Positions 11,208-21,222 of a stretch of 64,000 nt of DNA are shown in pieces. Below the pieces are notes generated by a model that saw nothing but the letters and a program-made list of their open reading frames with translations, was not told the DNA's origin and ran no database searches. A program made the position numbers and the translations under genes. Position 1 is the first letter of the stretch; every line of letters begins with the position of its first letter. The DNA is taken from assembly GCA_963575745.1 (NCBI GenBank), contig CAUYUJ010019094.1, forward strand, positions 86,967 through 150,966. The letters run 5' to 3'. Origin of the DNA: Prorocentrum cordatum. Lineage: Eukaryota; Sar; Dinophyceae; Prorocentrales; Prorocentraceae.

Positions 11208-11515
11208 CGTCGACGAGGAGCTCCCCGAGGAGGAGCTCTCGACGAGGAGCTCCCCGAGGAGGAGCTCCCCGAGGAGGAGCTCCCCGATGAGGAGCTCCCG
11301 AGGAGGAGCTCCCCGAGGAGGAGCTCCCCGAGGCGGAGCTCCCCGAGGAGGAGCTCCCGACGAGGAGCTCCCCGAGGAGGAGCTCCCCGAGGAGGAGCTC
11401 CCGACGAGGAGTTCCCGACGAGGAGCTCCCGACGAGGAGCTCCCGACGAGGAGCTCCCGAGGAGGAGCTCCCGACGAGGAGCTCCCGAGGAGGAGCGCCC
11501 GACGGGGAGCCCCCG
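11208..11515. repeat. GAGGAGCTCC(C)GA tandem array
   Basis: Around 25 imperfect copies of a 12-15 bp unit centred on the palindrome GGAGCTCC. Reading frames through it give acidic or Ser/Gly repeats and are artefacts. Confidence 0.85.
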
Positions 11516-11637
11516 AGGAGGAAGCCCGGCGCTCGCTCGCTGCCCCCCGCCGCGCGCAGGCGGCCGCGGGGCCCTCGGGCCCGCGGCCGTGCCGCTCGCC
11601 CCGGCGCCGGCGCCGCCCCGCGTCCGGAGCCTCTGGC

Positions 11638-11696
<59 letters not shown>

Positions 11697-11790
11697 ACGG
11701 CGACGGCGACGACGGCGACGACGGCGACGGCGGCGACGACGGCGACGGCGTTGACGGCGACGACGTCGACGACGACGAATGCCGAGGGAA
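11638..11790. repeat. (GGCGAC)n array
   Basis: A hexanucleotide GGCGAC tract grading into GACGGCGAC and GACGAC. Confidence 0.9.
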
Positions 11791-11939
11791 TAGCGACGAC
11801 CAATGACGAGGACCGCCGACAACGATGACGAGGACGACTGCCGGCGACGACGGACGATTCACGGCGAGCGAAGACCGACGGACGACCAGCGACGACGACG
11901 GATGACGACGATGGCGATGTGGAACGACGAACGACGCGG

Positions 11940-12112
11940 GCCCGAGCTGGGCTGGGGCCGGGGCCAGGGCTGGAGCCAGGGCCGGGGATGGGGGGGCCAT
12001 TGCCGTGCCCCGGGCTGGGGCCAGAGCCGGGGCCAGGGCCGGGCCGGGAGCCAGGACCAGGGCCAGGGCCGGGGCCGGGGCTGGGGCCAGGGCAGGGGCT
12101 GGGGCCGGAATC
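11940..12112. repeat. GGGGCCGGGGCCAGG minisatellite
   Basis: Imperfect 6-12 bp units of GGGCCAGGGCCGG/GGGGCTGG type. Confidence 0.8.
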
Positions 12113-12194
12113 TGGCATTGCAAAACCGAAGCGTCATATATCTAGTTCTGGCATTTTCCGGTCAGCATCCTGTGATACATACAAAATTGCATGC

Positions 12195-12295
12195 GAAGTG
12201 TTTATCGCGTTTTTTTTAGTCTGCGTGTTCCAGGAGGGTTGGCCGCTGAGGTGGTCGCGGGTGAATGTCTCTCCGTGGTCTCTCTTGGCTCAAGG
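12195..12295. repeat. Dispersed repeat L, copy 1
   Basis: Contains GTGTTCCAGGAGGGTTGGCC followed by GCTGAGG, shared with 39800-39902. Both copies continue with a diverged TGAATG and CTCTCTT(G/A)GCTCA tail. The tail of copy 1 also partly resembles a dinoflagellate spliced leader (see findings). Confidence 0.65.
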
Positions 12296-14766
12296 CAAGC
12301 ACGGTTCCCTCGTGTGGACCCGTGTTGCTGATTGGTTTGGAGCGGGCGTTGTATTCTACCTCAGTCGCTGCCCTGCCTCACCCCAGTGGCCCGAGGGGCC
12401 GCCATGCGACTGTCAGCTCGCGTGCACCACGGTGCCCAGCTGTCCAGCGTGTCCTGGTGCCCCCGCTCTGATGTATCAGGCGTGTCTGGTACCAGATCCG
12501 CCACCTCCAATCCCTGAGAGCCACAACATCCTTTACCGCCGTTCGCGGACGTTTCCATGGGTGTGTTGAGCTTCTCGCTGAGCCTTTCGTTCACCTGCGT
12601 CGTCACAGGTTTCGTCTGACGGTTCGGCAGCTGGAGTTTCGGTAGGGTCATTGGCAATGGCATCCAGAGTCGTGCAGGTCTGGGCACGGATCTTGTACAG
12701 CGGCGACAACGGCTGCACGAACGCCGAATCTTGGGCCGCTTGCAGCTGCTGGGGCCGAATCCAATGGACGCTCAGCCGCTGCTCTGCGCGACCCCTGGCG
12801 CCCATGTGCACTCCGAGTACTGGAACGGCACGCGCGCGGACTACCACGACGTCCGACCCCCGCCCGATCGGAGGACGACCCTTCTTGGCATCGACCGCAG
12901 CACCATCTACAGGTTCCGCCGTGAGCCTGCAGGGCCTACGGCGGCGGAGGTGGCCACGGTCATCGGAGAGGCTCGGGTTTCGGCCGACCAGCTCTAGAGC
13001 CCGATGGCGGTCGTTCCGGCGCTGCTGGCAGCGCCCCCGGCCGCCGGGGCCTTCTTCCCGTTCAGCCCCCCGGCCGCGGCCGACGCCCCCCTGCGCCGCC
13101 GGCCGTGCCAGCAGAGGCTCCGTGCGCGGCCGGCTTGGCAGCCGAAGGCGGAGTGGCCCCAGCGGTGGTGTTCAGTAGGCTACCGTCGAGCCAAGGACTC
13201 CTGCTGAAATCGCGGCACTGTGGCCGCCCGCACCGGCACGGCTGTGGCGGAAGGCGCGGTGGGCATCCTCACCGCGTCAGCTGGGGCTGCGATGCCCATC
13301 CGAGATCTCCAGGCCCGCCCGGTGGCCAGCCACCCCAGCCTGGAGCCTGGAGAGCCATCACGACCTGCGGCTCAACGAGGTGGCAATCATCGGCACCCAG
13401 GCCCACGCTCGTGGCACTTTCTCGACCTCCACTGTGCGTCTTCGGCAGTCGGATTTTCCTGACTGGCCCGTGCCTCGCCCGCGCACGGTCACATGGTGTT
13501 GCGATGGTTAACAACGTCGACAGGGCGGAACTCTGGAGCACCATCGCTTCTTGGTCATCACGTTTGGACGCCGCTCGATTGAGTGAGGCGTCGAGATTCA
13601 CCGCGCAGCTGTGAGATGCTTCAAGGAGGCCTACTGTCATAATATCCTCGATGTGAGAAGCAGTGCCATGGTAGAGCTCCTGCTTCGGAAGGCTCAGCTA
13701 ATGGAGTGCGTGTATCCCATGGATTTCCTGGGCGCTCAGGACAAGGCTGCCACAGGAAAAGGAACTAATCGATCATCGGCTTCCTTGCGGCACGCCATCG
13801 TTGATGATAATGTGGTCTTCTTTGGGGTGACGAAGGGCTCGGGCATAGGCATGGCGCGCCCCGACCTTCTCGCCAATACCGCGCGCGGGCGAGCGCGAGA
13901 AGGACGCCGCCATCCTTGCGCAGGTCCGCAAAGCTCGCGAGGAGCTGAAGGTGCCCCACAAGCACGCTAGCAAGGCGGACCAGGAACATGGGCGATGAGG
14001 GCCCCTTTGTGCTGGATCTCCCCAGGTCGCCCTGCAGTGCGCATCGCTGGGGGGGGGGGCCCTTGGGGGGAATCGTCAGCGCAACCTTCTGCGTCTTTCT
14101 CGGCCTCTGCCAGTTTTGACTCGACGCCCAGGTGCTCCAGCTACGCGTCTTGACAAGTCCACCCGTCGTCGGCTTCAGCGCGCCCATCACGTGGGTGTGA
14201 TCAGCGATGAGTTTGCCAGCGCGAAGAGCGACGTGCACCTTGGCTCTGCTTGCCCGCAGTTCTCTTCGGCCCCTGCTGCTGGACAGCAGGCCGGCGGCCA
14301 GCATCGGCCTGACTCGCCCGTCTGTCACCGCCGTGGGGCACCCGCCCGACGACGCGGGCGGCCCCGGGGCCTTTCGAGCGCTTCGGGCCAAGAGCATCTA
14401 CGACTAAGGCGCCGCGATCACCCCCTACAGCATGGACGCCGTTCACCTGGTTGACCTGCCGCCTCAGGGTCGCGCGTCGCGTTCCCCGAAGCACCTCGCG
14501 GGAGACCGAGGCAGAGATTGCATGATATTGTCGAGCAGCTAATTCAAGTGCGCTTGCCAACGTCCACAGGCATGGAGAACGCCGAGAAACGCGGATTCGC
14601 GCGTGCATATTCGGGCCCTGCCCTGGCGAATCCCCCATCCTTGTGCGCGGCTCTCCTGCGACGCATGGCTGTTGGTGACCTCTTGGAGTGGCTTCCCTGG
14701 TGAACTTGCGGCCGCTTCTGGGCCTAGGAGAGGTCAGGTGACTCCCGGCTGACGTTGGGGGGCGCT
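12296..14766. other. Unique sequence, no confident gene
   Basis: Base composition is less extreme than the flanks and several frames of 60-175 codons overlap. None shows a recognised domain or uninterrupted coding pattern. It may contain degraded retroelement sequence, because the downstream 330-bp repeat is associated with a reverse-transcriptase pseudogene in its other copy. Confidence 0.35.
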
Positions 14767-15095
14767 TCCCACCCGGGTTTGCTGGGACAGTCAAGGTCGG
14801 CTCGCGTTTGCGATGTATCGGCGGGCAAGGCACTTCCATCCAGAAGCGTAGTGGCACTCATGTAGCAAATTCCAAGTTGTGCTCTCTATCTGCGCACCCG
14901 TAGAGCCCCGAATTGGCTCAGAGCCGCCGCGGCAGCAGGTGGCGCTTAAATCCATGGAGCTCTGGCCACCATCCACGTGCTTGAGAGTGCGCCAATTGCG
15001 GGGCATGTGCATGCGAGGAAAAACAGTGCGCTTCCGGGCGCATTTCGCTCTGGGCGCATTTCCGGAGTCAGGGTTTGATCTCCCCACTTCGCGAG
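14767..15095. repeat. 330-bp dispersed repeat R, copy 1
   Basis: Runs from CCCGGGTTTGCTGGGACAGT to about GATCTCCCCACTTCGCGAG. Shared blocks with copy 2 (18560-18892) include GTGGCACTCATGTAGCAAAT, GCGGCAGCAGGTGG and GCGAGGAAAAACAGTGCGCT. It could be the 3' region of a retroelement family, since copy 2 follows a reverse-transcriptase pseudogene. Confidence 0.8.
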
Positions 15096-17089
15096 GGGGC
15101 AAGCGTCGGCGCGGAGCTTCGGTGCACCGCGGACGCTGCATACATACTCGTGTTCATGTGTTTCAGTCGTGTACTTGGTGCCTGTGCGTTTCTGCCAGTC
15201 GTGTTTCAGGTCCTGTATCGTTTCTTGCCAGGTGCATGTATTATCATGCGGGGCTGCGTGCATGCGCATCGCCCTCGGCTTGCGCAGACACGTCCTGGCG
15301 AGGTTGCGCTGTGTTCGCGCCTGGCCTCATGCTTGCAGTTACCTTGGGCATGTGAAATCACAGCTTTTCTGGGAGATGATCTCCGCGGCAGCTTTCCTTC
15401 GCGCACTTTGTTGCAGGCCCTGGCCCAGCCATTATGCGCGGGGTTCGCGTTGTCGCTGGCGCGCGCGCCCCCGCGCCCCTTTTTGCGCGCAGACCTTCGC
15501 CAGTGGTGTTCGTCTTGCACTGGATGCGGTGAAGGCGTGGTCTGTAGAGTCGCGCGTTTGGTCTCTCATCTTGCTGGTGACGATTTGCGCTGCCCTGCTG
15601 CGCTTCCGCGATGCTTCCCATCGAGGGATTCGCCGACTGATTTCGTCGGACATGTCATCCACAGCTTGCGCGCGGACTTCCAAATTGCTCTCTGGAGGCC
15701 TGGTGGGGGCCAATGAGGAGCAGACGCGCATGTTTGTCAAGCTGGCGTCTTTGCAGTTGCACCGCGCCCTCGGCCGTGGCCCCGCGCGCCGGAAAATTTA
15801 TCGCGTTGGGTTTCGGAGTTTGTACATTGGCCGAGGACTTCGCAAACGCAAGTCGCGAGGACTTCCTGGGGGGGCGGCCAGGTGTCGTGAGCGCGTGCGT
15901 CTATTATATCTGACTGACAAAATGGTTTCTCGGCTCTCGCATCTCGCTATCGCTTTCTCCTTAGCGGCAACGGCCCGGATCTGTTTTGGATTTTTCTGCA
16001 GACGGTCAGGACTGAAGCGACCGACGTGGTCGAGGCCGCCCATATTGCTATCGCATCCCCAGCGGCGAATGGCATTCACAACGACTGTTCTTTCATCCCT
16101 CGGTCAGTGCCGGCCCCGATGGGCGCCCTCGTGCACGAGCGGCGCCAGCGCGCTGGTCGTGCGCTCCGCCGTGCACGTGCAGCTAGATCTGACAGACAGC
16201 TGTGCTGGTCGCGCGTTTCCTTCGTCGCGGCTTTGGGCGCCCCTTGCAGGGGCGCCGCTGGGGCCTTCGAACGCAGAAGAAACGTCGGCCAAGATCGACA
16301 CCTCCTTCGAAAGTCTTACCACCTGTTGCACGCCATGTTTTTGCAGAAGTTAGAAGTTGTTCGGACATGGCCCTTTGAACATATATGCCGTTGAGAACAG
16401 GGCCCTCCTGCTCAAGTACGCCGCGACCCGGGACAATGACATTGACTGGATGAGGCTCTGCGCGCGCGACGTAGATTCCGCGGCGGAGCGTGCGCGCCAA
16501 GTATATGATTGTATACAGCTGTTGCCGTATTCCTCTGAAAGGTCGAGGTTTCGATTATCAATGTCGTCTTGGTTGTCTGACTTGTCATTGCCCCGCCAAA
16601 CCCAGCGCGTTCTTCGCGCCCCGTCTCCAGGGTGGCGGGCGGTGGCATGTCAGCTGGCCCATCGCCTTTGCAAGTCGGTTGCCAGTGTATATCCAATCTT
16701 GGCACAGCAATTACACCGCGGCTTCCGGATTGTAGTGGCCAGGGCGCAGACGTTCAAACCGTCTTTATCGACATCTGCGGCTGCGTCGGAAAATCTTCGG
16801 CTTGACGAGCTCGGCCAGTTGGTTGCTGTTGCGATTTCTTTGGCCGCCCACGGTGCCGACCTTGCTCGGGCACCCTTGGGGGGCGGTGGCCTGTCGCAGC
16901 GCCCGCTAGGGAGCCGCATGGGCAGTTCGCGAAGGAGTGTGAACGCGCCGCGCGCTGGAGGAGTTTGGCTGTCTAGGATTCGACGTGGGCCCTCCTGGCG
17001 CGCCCGGGCGCATGCCTGAGGATCACCATTCTGCGCGCCCTCTTGCTCGAGCCGCTTGGCGCGCACGTGGGTAGCTGCGCAGGCTACGC
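15096..17089. other. Unique sequence, possible degraded retroelement body
   Basis: Open frames are Cys/Arg/Trp-rich and overlap in several phases, unlike normal coding sequence. A coding-like fragment begins near 17092. No domain is recognised upstream of that. Confidence 0.35.
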
Positions 17090-18520
17090 AGTGATCTTGC
17101 GTTTGTCACTGAGGACAAGGAAGGGCCCAAATATCTTATGGCTTGCACACCCGATGGCTCTGCGCGCCCGCTGGCTACGACAACGTGCCCATGGCCCATG
17201 GGCGCTGTCCAGAATCTCAGTGGACGAGGCCGCGCCTCAGTTCAGGGCGGCCAACGACAAGACACTACCCGGCAACCTTCGGTCGCGAAGCACCCTGGTA
17301 AACCGTCGCCCCCCCTTTGCGTGCACCCGACGATTAAGAAGAAGTTTTGGCGCGCACTTCCCGATCAGCCACGTTGGGCGCTGCAAGAAATTGTCGGATA
17401 TGCGTCAAACATCATCATTGTTGCCGCCGCAATGTTGTTAGTTTTACCCGGGTGCAGTCGAAACGATTGCGGCAGGCTTGGGGGGGGGCCTGCTCTTCTT
17501 GGATCGCCATCACTTCAGCCATGGATGGGCTTTCCAGAGCTTGGGGACATCAGTCGAAGAGATCCGGCGTGCTGTGGAAACTTGCTGCCCCCAGGTAGAT
17601 TGCCCCATTGCCGATGTTGTGGCAGTCCCATGGCTGCTCCTGGAATGCTGGTTGCGGACGCTGGTCAAGCGTTTGAGGCCCTCAGCCCTGAAGTAATCAC
17701 CCGCGCGAATACCGCCCTGTTTGAGCTGGCGAACAGACTGGGCGGGTGCAAGACGTTGAGTGCACGCTGTGTCTTTTGGTGGTGACCCGAAAGGTCGCTC
17801 CGAGGGAAAATATGTCGTCCTTCTGAATATCCTGGAAGACGTAATTGATAAGTATTTGAGCCTGAAGTTGTACAGGCTTGGTGACACAATGTGGCAGCAA
17901 ACCGGGTGGGTGCCTACAGGATGTTTCTTGAGTGGCGCTGTTCTTGAAACAACTTGCATGCGTTGCGAGCGTTTGCATGATGCTGCTGCGCACGACCGGC
18001 AGAAGCACGTTGGAGCAGGGAGGTTTGCAGACGATTGGATTCTCATGTCGCGCACAACGTGCAGAGCATGCTGAGAGCTTCTTCCAGCACGTGTTTATGG
18101 ATCTGCTCGACACTTCGACGTCGGCAGCAGTCAAAAGCATGTTGCGAATTGTGGTGTTCCAGATTTTCTTGATGCATGTGTATTTCTTTCATTCGAGTCG
18201 GAGCTGCTCGTGTCTATGCCGAAGAATTTAGAATTTGCGTTTAATGGGGATCCATCGGGCCTTGCAAAACAGTCTTTGGAGCCGTTTACTGGCGCATTCG
18301 ACCGGGCCACGGTGGGTTGGCACCGTGTTGAACTCCTTGGGCGTCTACACAGATGGCGCATTTTTTCAGCTGACCCTTTGAATATCATCCTACTGATCGT
18401 GTCTGATATGTTGTTGTATCTACGGTTTGGCTTCAATTTGTCGCACATTCGGCGCTTGTGGCAAACTGTCCAGTTGCCCCGGGAGACGACGTGGATGGCA
18501 TGGAGCGGCGTCGGCCGCGG
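17090..18520 (+). pseudogene. Reverse transcriptase relic (non-LTR-type), frame-shifted
   Basis: Fragments of an RT palm and thumb are recognisable on the plus strand but lie in different frames. A VADAGQAFEALSP segment (about 17650-17690) fits RT motif A, which carries the first catalytic Asp. A GWVPTGCFLSGAVLE segment (about 17907-17950) sits where motif B is expected. RFADDWILMSR (about 18022-18055) fits motif C, with the catalytic Asp pair. A downstream MPKNLEFAFNGDPSG stretch resembles the thumb region. At least four changes of frame are needed to link these pieces (near 17640, 17765, 18065 and 18150), so it cannot be expressed as one protein. Known family: RT domains of retrotransposons. 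Which clade it belongs to is not resolved. It is bounded downstream by repeat R copy 2. Confidence 0.65.
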
Positions 18521-18559
18521 GCGTCTCGTGATTTCTTGCTGTCTGCTTGAAGGGATTTC

Positions 18560-18892
18560 CCTCCCAACCGGGTTTGCAAGGACAGTCGAGGTCCGCTCGC
18601 GTTTGAGATGCATCGGCGGGCAAGGCGTTTCCATTCAGAAGCGCAGTGGCACTCATGTAGCAAATTGCAAGTTGTGCTTGCTATCTGCGCATCCGTAGCC
18701 CTGAATTGGCTCAGAGCTGCCGCGGCAGCAGGTGGCACTTAAATCCATGGGGCTCTGGCCACCATTCACGGGTTTGTGAGTGTGCCAATTGCGGGGCGAG
18801 TCCATGCGAGGAAAAACAGTGCGCTTCCGGGTGCATTTCGCTCTGGGTCCATCTCTGGAGTCAGGGCTTAATCTGCCCACGTCGCGAGCGGT
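18560..18892. repeat. 330-bp dispersed repeat R, copy 2
   Basis: Same orientation as copy 1, at an estimated 85 percent similarity by eye. It follows the RT pseudogene by about 40 bp, which suggests it is the 3' portion of that retroelement family. Confidence 0.8.
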
Positions 18893-20455
18893 AGAGATCC
18901 ATTCTCGCCTGTCAGCGGGGCCGCGCAGCTTTCGAGGCCGACGGCGCCTCGCCCGCCCAGGTCGGCGCGGTCGACGTTGTCAGTGCTGTGCGCGACGGCC
19001 AGCTGCCGGGGAGTTGAGGGGCTTGTTTCTTCTATCGCGCGATCGCTCTGACCTGGCGGGCGCGGCGTCGGCGCGCGGCCGAACCGTTCGCCGCAGTCAT
19101 TTTGTCAGCAGTCCCTTGCAGGCTATCCTTATGAGCTCGGAGCTTTCTCTAAGGGCCTGCCAGCGTGTCTTGGGGCGCCCGTCGCTGCGCGTGTCAGACA
19201 TCCCAGCAGGGGGCGCCTTCGGCGACCATTTGCCTCCTCCCCGCCTGTGCCCTCTCGCCCGCGCCGAGTCGGTCGACGGTTTCCTCGCCTTGGGTCCAGA
19301 TCACGATTGTTCCGGGCGAGGCTGAATGCGTTGGTCGCGAGCTAGATCGGTGAGACTTCCCCGCCAACCCTGTCGAAGTGGGCCCAGGGGCAATTGGCCT
19401 GGGGTAGACTTCATGGGACGCTGCCGCCGCGGCTGGAGTCAGCCCTCAGACAGCTTGGAAGATCCGGCTGGCCATCCTGCACGTCCTTCGCGAGGGATGC
19501 GCTAGACTCTGGACGTTCTCATGTCGCGCTGCGCCGCGCGGGCGATCCTCCATCGGGGGTTGCTCGCCTTGTTCTGCGTTTCTTATTCCACCGCGACTGG
19601 CGCTGGGCCGCGTCGCCGCCGTCTCTGGCCGCGCCTTCGCCGCGAGCGTCGCTGGGCCGCGGGGCCCATCTTCCTGGCCGCGCGGGGATCTCTCGGGGCC
19701 GCGCGGTCCAAGGACGCGCTCGCGGTCGACGCGCCGCCGTGGAATGGGCGCGTTGCGCTGCGACGTCGGCGCCCCGTTCCCCCCCCGCGGGGCCCGCCGT
19801 CGCCGTCGGCTCAGGAAAGAGCGCCGCCGGCGCCGCAAAGGACCATGTGATCATCGCCAGGACAACTAAGCGACCGTGCAACCGCGCGCCCAAATTGCCC
19901 GCGCACGAATCGGGAGGATCGTGGCAGCGTTGAGGAGTGGCCGTTTCTGATGGGCAGCGGGGCCTCGGCCTGGCGTCTGACAAATCGAACGTGGGGCTTG
20001 TCGCGGCCGGCTGGGTCGTCGTTGCCATTTTTGCAATCGGGCCCGGATTCCACGATGGGCGGGTCAGGGGGGTCGCCGATGGGATCCCGACGGTTGTAGC
20101 CCCGGCGGTTCGGGGCAGCGTTGCGCTCTATCTTTGTCCCGCGCGCGCCCGCCCCTCCGTTCTGTAAGCATCTGTAAGCGACCGCATTGTTTGCGTCGCC
20201 TCCCCTCCCCCGGTCCGTCTTCTGCCAGTGCCCAGTGGCTGCGCCGCCGTCGGGTCTGTCCGTCTCCTGCTGGGCTGTTTCCACGACATCTCGCCGGGCG
20301 TCTGGGGCGGGGGCTGGCGTCGCGTGCTGGCTGGGCCCCGGGCCCGCCCTGGAGCTCGGGCCACTTTGGAGGGCCGCGTCGCGGCCCCAGCCCAGCTCCG
20401 CAAGGCCCGCCCCCTCGTCTATTTCGGGGGGCGCCCTCTGTATTTTTTTGGGCGC
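18893..20455. other. GC-rich sequence, no confident gene
   Basis: Open frames up to about 215 codons overlap on both strands with Arg/Pro/Ala bias, typical of high GC rather than selection. No domain is recognised. Confidence 0.35.
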
Positions 20456-20560
20456 CACGGCTAGCGCCCTATCCCTCGCTGGGCGCCTCTCGTCCTCGGA
20501 GCCGGCGCACGGCTAGCGCCCTATCCCTCGCTGGGCGCCTCTCGTCCTCGGAGCCGGCGC
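20456..20560. repeat. Exact tandem duplication, two 52-bp copies
   Basis: CACGGCTAGCGCCCTATCCC and its continuation to GGAGCCGGCG appear back to back at 20456 and 20508 without a visible mismatch. Probably recent. Confidence 0.9.
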
Positions 20561-20783
20561 GTAAGTGCAGACGGGCTTCTGCGCGCGACCCAGCGGCCGG
20601 CGTTGTCAGCCGTCGGAGATAAGCCACTGGGGCGCAACCCCGCAGATCGCGGCGCGAGGGTGCAGCGCGGGGGCCAGGCCAGCGCCTCGACCCAGCATCA
20701 GGGGCGTTGCCTCCTGCAGCTGTCAGTCATAATTCCGTGAACGACTTGCAACCCTGCCTCCTTCAGCTCTCGCGCGTTTACGC

Positions 20784-20786
<3 letters not shown>

Positions 20787-20845
<59 letters not shown>

Positions 20846-20856
20846 AATAGAGAGAT
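20787..20856. repeat. (AG)n microsatellite at the 3' end of the giant LINE
   Basis: About 27 AG units followed by AAAGAAATAGAGAGATC. On the element's own (minus) strand this reads as a terminal TC-rich tail directly after the 3' untranslated region. Confidence 0.9.
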
Positions 20857-21222
20857 CGGACAAGTAGGCGGACCAGGGTCCGTCCGCGAGGCGCACTGCG
20901 GTGCGACAACTCGCATGCACTATTTGCGGCGGTGCAGCCTTAAGATACGAGGGCGGGCAACAAAAAACCCCTCCCCCGGCGCAGTGCGACAGACGCTACA
21001 GACGGCGGACAGACGATGATGATCTCACCTGTCAGACCGCGTAAGGAAAGAGGCCCCAACAAGAAAGGCGACGTGCTGACACGTGGCTAGGCGGCTTGGC
21101 AGACCGCCAGTTGGGCGCTTGGCCGCTAAGCGGCGCGCAGTGACGGGGCACCCCCCGCCCCCACGCCCTGACACCGTGGACGCGGAGCCACGCGTACACA
21201 CGGGCAGGCAGAAAGGAGGAGA
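20857..21222 (-). other. 3' untranslated region of the giant LINE
   Basis: About 365 bp between the ORF2 stop and the terminal TC-rich tail. Contains CAACAAAAAACCCCTCCCCC on the plus strand. No ORF is supported. By analogy with other LINEs it should hold the sequence the reverse transcriptase recognises; no specific motif can be named. Confidence 0.6.

Noticed and set aside
15169-16353. A 394-codon plus-strand frame rich in Cys, Trp and Arg
   Set aside because: Composition is atypical of a folded protein and competing frames exist. No domain recognised.
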